DNA from: Apostichopus japonicus
Lineage: Eukaryota > Echinodermata > Holothuroidea > Aspidochirotida > Stichopodidae
NCBI RefSeq assembly: GCF_037975245.1
Contig: NC_092579.1
Span: forward strand, 28,642,166-28,706,165
Direction of reading: 5' to 3'
DNA length: 64,000 nucleotides
In this document: positions 1-14,300 of the stretch, one piece after another
Position numbering within the stretch: the first letter of the stretch is position 1
How the letters are laid out: each line of letters starts with the position of its first letter
Notes under the pieces: generated by a model
Database searches by the model: none
Told to the model about the DNA's origin: nothing
What the model saw: the letters and a program-made list of their open reading frames with translations, nothing else
Position numbers and translations under genes: made by a program

Positions 1-3000
1 CTATTTTAATGAAACATCTCTAATTCATCACCACTTTCCAAATACATCATTTTCCGAATAGAAATTTACAAAAAAAATATAAAAATATATAGAAATAAGA
101 AACAAAATCAATCAGATTTGATTCAAACAATTCGGATTTGAAATAAATGTTTCATCCACATGATATTAGGTTTTTTTCCGATCATTTCACTTTCAGGCCC
201 GGAAATCTATAGATGATATAAAATCATAATGTTCATTACGCAAAAAGACGATGAAAATAATTCTTTCCTCGGTAAATGTGAGTATCAAATACAATACATT
301 TTTTCCCCATTAGTCCTCCATCTTTATTCGTTACCTAAATTGAAAAAAAAAATGCCCATGTGAAGAAGAAACGTATTTTTATATTCATAACCATAAACTT
401 AATAGACTTTCCTGAGATTTCCCAGGCTGTTATATTTAACAGTTGTTTTATACTCTGTGTTCTAGTCGTTTTAACCCTGTGTGAAAAGTATGGAGATTTT
501 TTTGGGGGGGGGGGGGGGATGTCATCGCTATCAAATTTGAATAGACTTTGCTGAAAGTCTAGAATAACAGTTTGGTTGTATTCTATGATGGCTTTTTTTC
601 TATTTCTTTTTTAATCCTCTGCATGATCCGTATATTCATGAAACAAAAAGTATGGTGGGTAGAAATGTTGTTACTTAGGGCCTAAATGATATTTTTCTTA
701 GAAAACCAAATAGTGTTACTGTTCCTTGTAAAATCTTAGATAAACTCTTTTTTTTTCTTTTCTTTTTTTAACTCAAAGTGAAAACAAATTATATGAATAA
801 TGTTATAATACTTCCGTTACCATGTTAACCCTTTTAGAGTTCCTCTATGTTATAAAATAATAGATAATGAAAACATCCAACAAAAAATGAGCAATTCATT
901 GAGTTAAAGACATGTGTGAAATAAATATTCAACAATATCCCTCAATTTAAACGTGTAAGTTTACTGGTTGAAATAGTCAGCTGAATATAGATTGAAAAAA
1001 TATATATATATGGACGAATTATATCGGAATGTGGAATACTTATAATGAGAATTCCTCACATTTTACACTCGTAATATTTACAAATTTATCATCCTTATCC
1101 TTCCTACTTTAACAATTAATCAGTTAGACAATAGAGGAGGAATTAAGAAACTTAAACTGAGAAATCATAGTTTTCCAGTTAATTTTCTGTTAAAGTTGCT
1201 TCCAAAATTGGACAAAAATTAAGATTGTGATTATTTACAAGGAACGACCCCCCCCCCCCCAAAAAAAATAATGAAAACATCAATGTTTGTAACAATACCA
1301 ATTTAAATTGTTCCACTATCTACATATGACGCAGTGATGACGTCATTAATGCGTAACCGTCTCCTTTAAATCAAATGTGTCTTCCATTTTGAAACAAATG
1401 ATCATGAATAAAACACATTTAGTCCTTTGTCATTGGTTACCGTAACGATAAAGCAGTTACTTATGAATTAGTTAAAATTTAGAAAAGCCAAATCCGCCTA
1501 TAGGCATATTGTAACGTTTGTACACATTTGAACTTACTTCATGTCAGCATCATTGAGTTAATTTTTATTATTACTGAAGTAACGGTAGTCAGCTACCTTG
1601 ATTTTCTGTGCACAAAAATGACCTAATTTTTTACTGTTTTCGTTGTATTTGCAACATATAGTATAAGTACAAGTATTCTATTTTGGGGCCTAGTGGAATT
1701 CAATTTCAATAATTTGCAAATAATTATTCTTTTGCAGTTTGAGTTCCATATCAAATTAAATCTAGTAAACCATCAAAATTCGTTTACTTTTTAACCAGAT
1801 CTTTCATCGAAGCTAATGTTTTTTTAAACAATATTTCTTCATCTCATATGATTATTTCAGTTGTCTGTGTATAGTGATTATTATAGCTATAAGCATCATG
1901 TGAATTTTTATGTTTGAAAGAGGTATTGTTTCTGGAAACGAAAATATGTTAACTTGGCATTAACTTAATAATTTTAAAACATTTGTCATTTGATATCGCT
2001 TAACGTCGAATACCCGCAGTCATTGGACCCAATATCAATCAAGTCAATTTAATCAAAGACTTACTCAATTATCTTATGGAGAAATTTATTTATTTAAAAA
2101 TAAATTCAGCCAACTGAGAATTGAAAACACTGATTGGATTATTTATTTAAAGAGAACTTATCGTTTGACATTTGGCAATAATATTTTGGGATAATTTGGG
2201 GACCCCCCCCCCCATTTTATTCACTAATAACTTTTTCTTGTCAGCATAAACTAGGAATCACGGAAATGAGGCCTGCAAAGAAAAGAAATATATCTTTTCT
2301 TTCATTTTCTACTTTTATGTATTTATTTTTCGTATTTTTACGCAATATACCTGATAAAATCGCATTGTTTATTGGTTTTCGCTGATCAAGGATAAACGAT
2401 CCGGTTGGAAAAAAAATTGATAAAAGATTACTATTAAGTGTTACGTTTGCAGCAATACATAGTAAACTGCTCCCCCTTCACCCCCCCCCCCACCTACCCC
2501 CCCCCCTCGCGTGAACAAAAAACAATATGTCCATGAAGAACTATTTCTTACTGTTATATACTATATCTGTTATGTTATATCTTATCTTACTGTTGTATAT
2601 TGTCTGTTATATGTTACATTCTACCTCTTCTATTCGTATTTTTTGTTTAAATAATGCTAGTCCTATTTATATCAAACTCTTGATATGATAGACAAAAGCC
2701 GTAATATTAATCAATTATAAAAAATAATACGTATTAGGCCTTTACAAGTATTTAAGTTTGTTAACCAAGAAATCGAACTTGGCTGCAGCAGGCACATCAA
2801 GTGCTATGTAAACACGTGTGAAAGTTGCGTTTTATTAGACCTACACTGCTCTAGTTAAGCAAATATATATCTTTGATGTACTTTGCACATACATGAATCA
2901 TTCATGTGTCCATCACGTTTATATGATATTGTTCCGCATGTTTGCCAAAAAAATAATTAGTCCACCTAATAACTGCGTGCGCCCCGTGTCTTATATGCAA

Positions 3001-3598
3001 ATAAGGAAGGACTATAAGTACATACACTATATATGGAAAAGTGAGGGATCTGTATAGTGATTAGGTCATAACGTATATGAATATGAAGTGATTATTGTAT
3101 TACACAAGTAGTGACTGTTGGCATTTTCGGGGCTTAAAACTTTGCGGTTACATTAAGAATGGCCAACCACTGCAAGAACACATTTCAAAATCAACTCTAG
3201 GCCAAACCGGAAACTTTGCACTACTAAGACAATCAATTTGGTTGAGTTTGGTTCGGTTTAATTAATTCATCAATTATATTTTGTGCATTCAAATAAGCAC
3301 TGACGGTGATCTACGTATTTCATCAAACTCATATGTCCCAGTGACCAGAGGTTGATCGAAGTAAACAAATCTCAGTGAGGCAAAACAAAGTTTTGCGTTT
3401 AACTTTCGAAGAAGAAACACAACCTTAAGACGTCTTCTTTTTTTTCTTTTTTTTTGGGGGGGGGGGGGGGGTTCGGTATATAGCATTCATGAATAAACTT
3501 ATTTAATATATACATACGTGGCATAGCTTAGTGATGGCAACATTGTAATCATGTAATCCCAGGGCATATTTTTCAGTTCATTTCAGGGTAATTGTTAA
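1..3598. other. Intergenic AT-rich spacer, left edge
   Basis: No gene is recognisable here. The sequence is AT-rich and non-repetitive apart from homopolymer tracts: 15 G at 504-518, 13 C at 1248-1260, 11 C at 2203-2213, 11 C at 2481-2491, 10 C at 2497-2506 and 16 G at 3456-3471. Open frames are short and low in complexity. Its right end is the 3' flank of the minus-strand P450. I saw no AATAAA on the minus strand in the first 100 bases after that stop codon. Confidence 0.6.
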
Positions 3599-5053
3599 TC
3601 AATCACGCAAGGTCAGTCTTACCTTGAATGGAAGAGGTCTCACTGAGAGGCCCGGTATGTAATCCATTGTGAGCTCCTCTTTATTATAAGGAGAGAAAGA
3701 TAGCTTGTGTACAAGGTTTGTCACATAAAGGAACAATTCGTTGCGACCTAGCTCTGATCCCAGACAACGCCGTCGGCCAGCTCCGAAGGCCATCGTCTTC
3801 TCTACCTTCGTTTGATCGAGCTCTTTGCCATCTTCGGTCAGAAATCTAGTTGGATCAAATCTTTCCGGTTTGTCCCAGACTTCTTTGCTATGTTGAACCG
3901 AATGGAGATTCACAAAGACAACGGTGTCCCGAGGAATACGGAAGTTGTACTTGCCTCCCAAGATGACATCTCTAGTCGTGGCGTGCGGAATCGTGAATGG
4001 CACGACACACGAGTGGCGGAGCGTCTCCGACAAGAACGCTTGCGTAAAAGGCAGATTTTGGCGGTCATCCAAATTCGGGTTTCTATTTTGACCCACGTTT
4101 CTCTCCAATTCCTGATAAAGTCTCTCTTGAATTTCGGGGTAAGTGATAAGGTAGAGAACTGCCCATATCAAAGTGGATGAGACAGTGTCGAAACCGGCAC
4201 CGAAGAGGTCGTAAACTGTACTCTGCAATGTTTCTTTGGTGATCTTAGCTGCCGCTAATTCGTTGACGTTCATTCCGTCCGTGGCTGTGCAGAGATAATC
4301 TAAGATGTCCTCTTCGGAGCCGACTTGGAAATCACGTTTGTGTTCTTCGATGTAACTGCCGAACCAGTTCTTGTAAGAGTGAAGGACGTTCTCGAATTTG
4401 GTGACAAGTCCATGGGCAATGTATCTAAGCCACGGCATAAAGTCCGCGGGATTTCCATTTTCCGTCGCTGCCGCGAAATCGTCACTGACTGAGAGGAAGT
4501 CGAGCAATTTTTGATTGTCGAGTTCGTGTCGTCGTCCCATGATGAACGATAACATCACATTGCTCACGGAAAGTTTGATGACATTGGCGGGGTCAACCAC
4601 TATCTCCTCGTTGTTATTATTTGTCCAAAACGTTATCAGTTCCTCCACCTCAAATATCACTTTCTCTTCCAAGACGGAACGCTGTCTGCCTGCTGTAAAT
4701 GTCCTCAGTGCCGTCTCGGCAAGTTTACGATGAAGTTTCCATCCCGGTGAATAGCTCGTAAAAGAGATATTTTCGCCAATGATCTTCTTGTAAGTGCGAA
4801 ACGAGAGGATATCAGGTCGACCGGCAAAATCGATCGACTGTCGCACCAGGGCCTGGCGGATAGCGTCGGCTCCGTTTAGGACCACGACGTCTCGGCTCCC
4901 GATGCGAATTCGGAACACGTCACCATATTCGTTTGATAGTTTGGCGCACGTCTTATGTAACTCGTTGCTTAGTTGATGGGCATTACCAAGTATCGGTAGG
5001 CCGCGTGGTCCGGGTACGGATTTAGCTTGCTTGGTGGTGGAGGATGACGACAT
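3599..5053 (-). CDS. CYP1-like cytochrome P450, intronless coding region, no visible membrane anchor
   Basis: A complete P450 monooxygenase of 484 residues in one uninterrupted frame. It should oxidise a lipophilic substrate using electrons from NADPH-P450 reductase. Visible landmarks are the proline-rich hinge PGPRGLP (14-20), C-helix W105-x-x-x-R109, I-helix AGFDT (286-290), K-helix E343-T-L-R346, PERF (396-399) and heme loop FGAGRRRCLG (423-432) with Cys430 as the iron ligand. The block FTIPHATTRD (353-362) and the DLFGAGFDTV I-helix are typical of the CYP1 family. It is about 30-50 residues shorter at the N-terminus than microsomal P450s: residues 1-13 are hydrophilic and no signal anchor precedes the hinge. 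The ATG has A at -3. An in-frame TAG lies 15 bases before it, and that TAG is also the end of a good pyrimidine-rich splice-acceptor look-alike, so an upstream anchor exon is possible. Related to the P450 at 44520-46136. The subfamily cannot be fixed from sequence reading alone. Confidence 0.95.
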   Translation of the reverse strand: MSSSSTTKQAKSVPGPRGLPILGNAHQLSNELHKTCAKLSNEYGDVFRIRIGSRDVVVLNGADAIRQALVRQSIDFAGRPDILSFRTYKKIIGENISFTSYSPGWKLHRKLAETALRTFTAGRQRSVLEEKVIFEVEELITFWTNNNNEEIVVDPANVIKLSVSNVMLSFIMGRRHELDNQKLLDFLSVSDDFAAATENGNPADFMPWLRYIAHGLVTKFENVLHSYKNWFGSYIEEHKRDFQVGSEEDILDYLCTATDGMNVNELAAAKITKETLQSTVYDLFGAGFDTVSSTLIWAVLYLITYPEIQERLYQELERNVGQNRNPNLDDRQNLPFTQAFLSETLRHSCVVPFTIPHATTRDVILGGKYNFRIPRDTVVFVNLHSVQHSKEVWDKPERFDPTRFLTEDGKELDQTKVEKTMAFGAGRRRCLGSELGRNELFLYVTNLVHKLSFSPYNKEELTMDYIPGLSVRPLPFKVRLTLRD

Positions 5054-5214
5054 TTTATCTGCTTTCTACACACACAAAAAAAGACTTTGAAAATCACCAA
5101 GAACAGGGTCTTTTCTTTTCTTTAGCAGTGTATTCTTGCAATGGATTCACTTCTTTTTCAAGCAAACTTGCCCACAAAGGAAGGACTTAATGCGAATGCA
5201 TTCTTCTTGCGTTT

Positions 5215-5223
5215 CTTTATATA
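5215..5223 (-). promoter_or_regulatory. TATA box of the minus-strand P450
   Basis: The minus strand reads TATATAAAG about 160 bases before the ATG, preceded by a GC-containing stretch. This is a strong TATA consensus and would place the transcription start near 5185-5195, giving a 5' UTR of roughly 135 bases. A CCAAT box on the same strand lies at 5452-5456. If this is the real promoter, there is little room for a separate anchor-encoding exon upstream. Confidence 0.5.
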
Positions 5224-5999
5224 GGCTTTTTCTCCCCCCATATCAATGTATAGGTTTAGTTGCATGAAACCTTGCCCAAGCACTGGGGTAACGTATAACA
5301 CTGAGTAGTCGTCAGTCTGCTTGATAAACTTTGTGAGGCCTGGGAAATATCAGCTGATAAGTACCACGTTATTCATTCACTAATCTACGTAGAATGTATT
5401 GAGCATGCGCAAGCTAGTAAAGTCGTTTGAACAATAGCTCGTTATTAGCTGATTGGACAAAGTTATGATACGGTTTGATGCTCATGTCGATGAGAAACCC
5501 CGCCTTCCGCCCATTTGGATGACTCAATGAAATATTTAAGACACACTTTAAAGATATACAGAAAACACATAATTTTAACAAAATTTAAATCACAGGGGCG
5601 ATAGCATTTAACCTCAATAATTCAGCGTGAAAGGTCATTGGGTGACGTTTTAATGCCAAGACAGTTTTACGGCGCGAAGATTTGAAGGGGTGGCGCAATG
5701 CCTAAAACGAGAAATATCAAATAACATCCAACTGCAATAAAACAGATATTAATATTTCCGACAAATTTGATTTGGGTCAATTGCGTGTTGGTTTTATTTA
5801 CTTACAAACAACGACTATTACTTGTAAACAGAAATGGAAAAAAACAAAGTTAACATCAGACGAGGTTATTGTTATGCACTTGAACCGCTTGAACGGTTTC
5901 AAAAGAAGTTGGTTTTAAAAGAAAAAAGAACCTTCTTTGCGGCTAACAATAAGCAAAGAAGATTAACAATTGTTGTATTGATCTTCAACTGATAACTTG

Positions 6000-6037
6000 C
6001 ACGCGAACTGGTCATCACGGGCTGCCATTGCACGCAA
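6000..6037 (-). promoter_or_regulatory. Pair of AHR/ARNT-type response-element cores upstream of the minus-strand P450
   Basis: On the gene's own strand there are TCGCGTG (6006 to 6000) and TTGCGTG (6037 to 6031), both matching the xenobiotic response element core TNGCGTG and both followed by CAA. They lie about 950-985 bases before the start codon. A further GCGTG core is on the plus strand at 6199-6203. AHR/ARNT binding to this core and induction of CYP1 genes through it are established in vertebrates; function here is inferred. Confidence 0.3.
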
Positions 6038-6368
6038 TCGTCTTAAACTTGTCACAAGTAGGTTGATACTGTAGTCGGTCTGCAAACAAATATTCAGGAT
6101 CGATTCAAACTTTGTTGACTTTAGAAGGAAAAAAAACATATTACTTTTAACTTTGTGACAAATGGTGCTTAGAGGTGTACTTTGGAACGCTCTACTCTGC
6201 GTGCGAAAACACAGAGGAAAAATTAGTGAGATTGAGGCTGGAATTTTGCACCGAATGTTAATGTACAAGCACACACACAGACATAAAATTATATATATAT
6301 ACATATATAAATATTTAGCACCTTAAATAGCCAGAAAAAGAATTTTGCCAGCTTTGATTCTCTCTTCA

Positions 6369-6584
<216 letters not shown>

Positions 6585-8307
6585 ATCATGGGATAGTATA
6601 ACCGGCCCTGCACACTTACATGAATTTATAAAATGCATGGAGTTATGAAGACCTCAGAAAGGGGTCACAGGGACTTAAGCGTCTCAGAGCGGGACCTGGC
6701 TCTCAAATCTCCTGAGTATGTCAGGACACGAAAACCACGTATGTAGGCCTACTTCGTTTAACCTTAATGGTATGACCTTTTTTTTTCTTGTCTTTTTTTT
6801 TGGACAATATATAAACCATTATATAAATTCTTTCTTCTTCATTTTGGTTCGATTTTGTCCTGCCACATGTAAACAGGAAGTAATGAGGCTTGTATATGGG
6901 TAACTTCACATCCGTGTACCACGTCCTTAAAAATTCAGGGACGACAGCTCGTACCAATCTATCATTTGTCAGTCAATGTGGTTTTTCTTAGGTTGAAGCT
7001 TAGAGGTATAGAAAATGCCCACAGGAGATATGACATTAAAAAAAAAAAAACAAATACAAGGAATACCACTGACTAAACAAGAACATCTTTGAATCAAACA
7101 AACATTACGGGCAACATTTTTCAATCCAGAAATACGTTTAAGGAACTATCGAGTGTAGTGTTCATGTGGTACGTGCACCCCCTTGCATGCGTCGTACCAC
7201 TATAAATTGACTTACAAATAGTTGCACCTAATTCGTCATTTCCGAGGTCGCTTTAGATCATTAAAGTTGATCAATTGCCCTATAACCACCATATTATATT
7301 CGATATCTTGAACTATTGTGACACTTAACAACGTGTCTTATATTTTGAACTGCACGAGGGGGCATTTACCACAGTATACTTGCTTTATATATAACCATGT
7401 GCCAGTTCTCGTAGCGTAAGATTAGCATTTCACCGACGTATTTCTCATTTTAGTAAAACACCTCCAATCTTCCCGTCATATACCATACTCTAAAAACATT
7501 CAAAATATTGATGATGAATGCAGACAAGAATATACCAAAAAAAAGGGGGTGGGTCATTTCTCTAGGTCTATTTAGTGCTTCTTTTTGCGACAGAGACTAA
7601 CCGCCATTTTAACCCGCGGGTAAAACATTATTCTAACATTGGTACGGTGTGAGTGCCCGTGACCCAAACTATTCAAAATAAAACCCGAACTCGACCAATT
7701 AAGAAACAATTAACCAATCAGAATCAAATTATGATAATAAGGACTGGAAATCTGCAGTCTGAATATAGCCATGGAAAACCTTAATCAATAATACTTTTAA
7801 TATATATTTGAAAAAAAAGTATTTTCGGCATTTTACTTTTTGAAATTGAAATCTTTTAAGGCGATGCAAAACGCTACACATATTACTTTATAAAAAGAAA
7901 AACAAACATAAAATCATTCATGTAGCCGAGTTTTGTTTTTCGTAATGTGGAAAGAAAACCACCTTTAAAATTGTATTCTAATTGAGTGGCAAATTTTATT
8001 TTTGTGACTTGGAATCGGAAAGGAAATTACATATATTGGCTACGTGTGTGAACCCTTCGTGTGCTTGTTTGGTTGGATATTGTTATTGTTGTTTATTTCT
8101 TGTTAATGGTCAAATGTAATTTTATGAGTCACTGGCAGTAATAAAAAAAAAAACTTTTAAGCGTGGAGAAAGCTTCTAGATTCAAAACTTTTAAAATGTA
8201 CTTAATCCTTGATCTGAGTAAAGTTTTCAACAAAATGTCTAGGTCGACTTATGCCACTATAATTATGGAACGCCAAAAGGGTATGGCAGACAAATCCTCA
8301 CAGTTTG

Positions 8308-8453
<146 letters not shown>

Positions 8454-11399
8454 CACGAATTTACACATGGACGAGGTAGCCCTCTACAACGTGTTCGTTA
8501 AAGGTGAACATAGAACATTAAAGCGATTTGCATAGGGTACGAAGAGAGAGAGGTTGTGAGAGAGGTGGAGAGAGAAAGGTTTCCGTGCTATTATTCATCT
8601 TGGATATTAATAATAAAAAATATATACCACAGCAAAACCAACTCTCATAACTGGTTTTATGGAGAGGTAACGTGATGAGCAAATTCTGCAGAAACGGATG
8701 AGAACAAAATATGATTCCATTTGGGAGATATCACAGGTATATGATGTCACACGTTTTCCTTCATACATATACAATACTGAAGACTTGAGCAAGTCTAAAT
8801 ATGGCATCGAATCTCCACCCCACCCCACCCCACTCATCCTCGCCCCACGTTTAAATACATATCGTTGGTTCGGAAATTAATGGATTTTTTTTAAAATGTC
8901 GGTCGTCAAAATACAATATTCTTATCATATAAACAAAAGTGTGACCAAAATTCGCTTTTGTGCGCAGCATATGTCCAACGTTGTTGGTTAGGAGAATATT
9001 TTCCAACTTTGGTTTTAGAGTGTATATGGTATCGTGCAAATAATTCTGAATAATCTTAATTCTCTTTTCATCTCAACTTCTTAAAATAAATTGATGCTTC
9101 GTTTTCATCCACTTGTTTTTTTTTAAATATATTTTTTATTTTATAGTGTCTTCCGTTTTTTTCACAAACTGGAAGGCAGGAGGGGACATTTTATACATCT
9201 GGAGGGGAGGAGGGGAGAAGGGGGAGGGAAAACAAGGGACCACATGCATGGAAAATTTATGACAAATTATGGTCAAGATAAATTATTATTATTTCTTTAT
9301 CTTTTTTTTTAATTTACATTTTTTCTTTTGTTTTTATCTTCTATCCCTGTTTTTTTCTCTTTCCCTTCATCCTTTCACCTGTTTATACCTCCTTAACAAT
9401 TAATTGCCCACCCACCCTACCCCGCTACCCATCTCTTGAGGCTCGTATGATCATCCTATTGAACACGGTATATATATACTTAATGACAACAATACAATTT
9501 GTTTCAACGAACGTTATTTACACGCTATTATTCACGAAAACCTTCGGTTTTTTTTTTCAGTTCATCTATTGTTATTTTTCACACGCGATCTTTTGGTTTA
9601 CAGTTAACAGATCACAAAGTCCTAACTGACAAAAAAAAATAGCATCGCGTGTGATGCGAAAACTAAAACTGTTATTTATGATGGAAGGATGCCTATATCC
9701 CCCTTGAATTTGTCATTAAAAGAAGATATTTTATTTTTATTTTAATATTTCTTCTTTTGTAGCACCGTTGCGTGTGTATGAGCGTGGGTGAATATAGTTC
9801 CTCGGAACGTTAAATATATATACATATTTGACAAAATATCAAAGAGATAAGTGTGGTAAATATGGAACTTTGTAGCAAGTCTTGTTTATTTGCATTTTAA
9901 ACTATCGCGTGACAATTTGACATAAATATATCGAACATGGGAATATATACCATGGCGTGAGAATTGTTGAACCGTACAATGTTTAGTATCGCGAATTTTA
10001 GTTTGATTTTATTCTCTATTATTTTTTGGGGGTTACAAAACAACAAGTTTCTCGTGTTGTTCACTCTCGAGAGAAACTGACATACTAAAATACTAATGAT
10101 CGGTAACTTGCTTTTTTTTCTGTTAGCACGAAAACTTAATAAAGAATGAAAAAAATAGGAAAGAAATATAGTAAAGCGTTTAGAAAAAGAGTTAAAAAAT
10201 AAAAATAAATATTATTCCGGCATGTACAATTTTCTTTTATTTATGATTAAAGAAAATTAATTAACATTCTTATTTTAAATCGTGCAATATTGTCTCAGTA
10301 TTTTGTTATTTTTTTGGGGGGGGGCGATGGTGGGACGGGAGTGTGTGGGAGGGGGGTTGCTTGATTGAACGATTGAAACTTCGCCTTTGTACTTTCTTGC
10401 CTTCTTTATTCTTTTGTTACTTGGCAACCTTAATAACGGATCAAATTGGGGTATAGTATCCAACAATACTTTAAACATTACGTAGAACGTTCATTACACT
10501 TATTTAATTTTCGGTTAATTTCTCTATATTTTATTTTTTAGACCTCTGCATATATTTGCACTAACATTTGATCCCCCTCTTCTGTATTTTTTGTTCTTGT
10601 ATTTTTGTATTTTTTAGTACCTTATTTAAATATTTCACCGGTTTTTGTTCATCTGTTGTTTTCGTCAATTTTTAACAACAATTGACATCACTTTATTAAT
10701 TCAATTAAAATCCATTAAAAAAAAATCCTCATTTTACTTTTTCAAGATTTTTGTTTTCAAGTTTACAGAGAGTTATCTACGATACTTTCTTCTGTTCTTT
10801 TTATCCCAAAACTCGCCATTTTGGGCTCTTTTCCAGGCTAGCTTTTGTGATTCCTCGCATATATAATTAATGGAAGCTGGTGAAAAATTACCGTGGCAAA
10901 AATTCGAAAATAAGTTTGCGCATGATCAAACCAAAGGCACTACCCCACCCTTTCTTCTTCTCCCCCCCCCCTCTCTATCTGTCTCTTATCTCTCATCAAA
11001 TGATACTAATTAACGAGTTATTATGATGAGTTCATACGGTCATGAAAATTTCCTCGGTACTTTACCAAGTTGTTGACTCTTTTTCTAAATTTCTTGAAAA
11101 AAATAAGAGAACATGAAATTCTACCATGCATTTAAATAACGTAAAGAACAGTCATTTTCTCTTAAAGGTTTTTGTCAAAACTTCACCAGAATCCACGAAA
11201 AAAGAAAGAAAAAAGAACAAAAAGACATTGATGAATGGTGTAAAACAATCTTATCTCTTATACTTTGCGTGACAATTTTTCGACTGTTTTATTATTAAAT
11301 ATTACCCCCCGTGGTTTATATAAAAATTGATAACCAAAAAATCTTATCCGTAAATTATAAAAGAACAAAAAAAGAAGAGACGACCGTTTGGACCTTTCG

Positions 11400-14300
11400 T
11401 GACAATCCAGTCAGCTTATTGTTTACGTTGTCAGAGGTTCGAGGGCCTAAAGACTGACTTCGCAAGCAGTCAATAACCTGATCGTTAATTTATCAATTGT
11501 ACAACGGCAAGAGGGAATGTCCGTGTTAGCTGCCTGGATTAGCAAACACTGTTGTCACGCAATACTTAAACTTGCTTCAAGTCGTCGTAGCGTGGCGGCG
11601 TAGGCAAACACCTATAGCTGGGCACCTGGTGTCTGCTGTGGTTATCGATGCAACGTTGTGAGTCTCACTCGCCTGGTTGTTTCATGGAGACAGTCTTATC
11701 ACTTTGTAGAGCGATCTTCAACAGAGGCACGATGCGGTGCTTTGCCCTCGGTTTATCTCTTTTTAAGGGTCGAGGGGGGGGGGGGGGGGGGTTGCAGTCT
11801 TCGCGGGTAGGATCAGAGGGAAGGGAGAGGTGTTAGATTGCGTGTGTGTGTGTGTGTGTGCATGTGTGTATGGAGCTGGAGGTGGGGGGGGTATAATATG
11901 TTGTGAGAGTGCGTACGTCTTTTAACTTTTTATGTTTTATTTTCTCCCCTTTTTTTGTGTGTGTAAATATTTTCTGTCAAGAATTACATCAAGAATTTCG
12001 AGAAATGTGTTTTTTTTTCAAATTTGTTTTAGCAAGGTTAATTAACTATGGGTCCTAATTTAACTTTATTTTGGCCTCTCTACCACCCCCTTCCCCCCTC
12101 TCCTTTTTTCGTAACTTATTTCTGTGTTTTATTTTTTATATATGTATGCTATTATTTTAATTTTATATACCTTTCCGCACCGATATATGACGATAATTAT
12201 AATCTTCTATGTACTGTAGCTTTAACGGTTATATTCGAGTCTAAAGTGGGATACAATGTTAAATACCTGTTACAACATTATTATGACTGTAACATTCTAT
12301 CACGTATCCGGTTTTGGCACGAAACAGCGACAAAATCCGTAGAAACTTAAAAATTCTAGACATTTGGTAACTCTTTCCGCATGACAACCCAAACTTGATA
12401 AAAAATTTTTTTTTTCGAGACAGTCACTTTCAAAATAATTTTGAAGTTGATAATTTAGGATGTCAAAACGTTGGCTAGGTGTTTATTTATTTATTTATTT
12501 ATTTACTTTGGTTGTTGAAGCTTTTGAAATCTATTGTCTTGGTGCCGCACCACAGAGAATAAGTCAACAATTGGGAACACTTGAAATGGCGTTGATTATA
12601 TTTAAATAAGTGGGTTGTGGAGGCATGGTATAGGTTTGGACTGGCGTATCCAATATGCTTCTGGCATTATCATAAAGCGTAATGCAAAGTTCAGAGCGTT
12701 ATGAAATTATGACTATTTTATGTCGCCTGAAATGATGATTATATAGGAACAAAATGTAAATTCCAGATATTTACGAAATTATGACATTAAAAACCATTAA
12801 AACATACTTTAATTCCAGCTTATACATCGTCGCAGTACCACTTTTGAATTGCTTTGTATATCTTTTGCACACCAGGGGTTATTTATTGATCAAAGTGACT
12901 GGACAGTTTAGTTTAGCACAATGACCCTTAGGTCAGTTCCTCATAGCAGCTACTATACGTCCAGAATCAATAAGAAACAATAATATAGTTTATGTTTGCC
13001 TGGACTTACGCGTGGACCATATAGTTACACATTGGGTGTATGACGTGTATGTATATATATAGGCCTAATGTTGTTAACATTAACATGATGGTAAACTGAA
13101 TTGCTTTTGCAGTCTCGTCTTATACACTAGACTTAAATAGCAACTAAAAGTAGGGCCATTATGGCCGTAGTATATGGACGTTATCATCCATTTGGAATTT
13201 GTGACAGTTCGAGAATTAGCCAAATAATTTATTTGTAGCATTGGTTCTCGAGGTAACGCGTATATTTTGAGGGGGGGGGGGTGGGTGTGTTGTGGCGGGG
13301 TGCGTTGTGGTGGGTGCGTTGTGGTGGGGTGGGGTGGGGGAACAAAGAGGAAGGGTTTGGATGTAATCTAAAAACCAGAAACGCTGGACAACATCCTTCA
13401 ATTCTCCCAACATTTCCGATATACACCTTATGAGAACCCCATGAAAATAGAAAATATCAGTCTATGACGTAACGACATTGTCTATATTGGGGTATAACGT
13501 ATCACTGAGGAGATTCCCAATATAATATTGATGCCCTTCAGGAAGCCCGTCTTATTGCATGGTTAACCAAACAAAGGAAATATTCCATGGAAAGATAAAT
13601 TCTGCTACAATCCGGGTTTTTTTTTTTAAGTATCGTTATCATTTTATGAATTTACATAATTTTTTCTTGACAAAAGGTCTTTGATCCTCTTCAAATGTAA
13701 AAAACTCCACTGTTTACCCCACCCATGGAGATGTGATGTAAAACGTGTAATGCATATTAGAAAAACAGATTATGGGTATTATTGTTGATGATAAAAGAAA
13801 GGTCCCTCCCATCCACCCTCACCCCTACTCGAAGAACTCCCTCTTCTTTGCGCCACGCATCCTGTCGATAAACGTTATTCATTTTTATCCATTCTATATA
13901 AGTATTCCGCGGACCCTTGGAATAGGCGACACGCACTCGCTAACTGTCGACAATAGATATAATAACGTATAAGGTTTTTTTTTTTTTTTCCTTTTTGCAA
14001 TTTCAATAAAAGTAAAGCTTTCTTTATTAATCAATATTTTCTGACATTTTGATTAATCGATTTCATAATTATCTTCAAGTGGCTCAAACCGGAAATTGTG
14101 TATATTGATAAAATATTATGGAATTAAAAAAAAAAGAAGAAAAAAGTGTAATAGTAGAATTAAGCGTCGAATTGGATATTGTTTTCGGCTTTCTACTCCG
14201 GCAGTTAGGGGCCAGTTTATAATACCAGGGAACCTTTTTAATATCTAAATCAATAGTTTCCAACTAATAGCATAGGTGATGGTTGACGGGCTTTCTCTTA

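Noticed and set aside
4515-4733. Plus-strand frames inside the first P450
   Set aside because: Antisense shadows of the P450 coding region.
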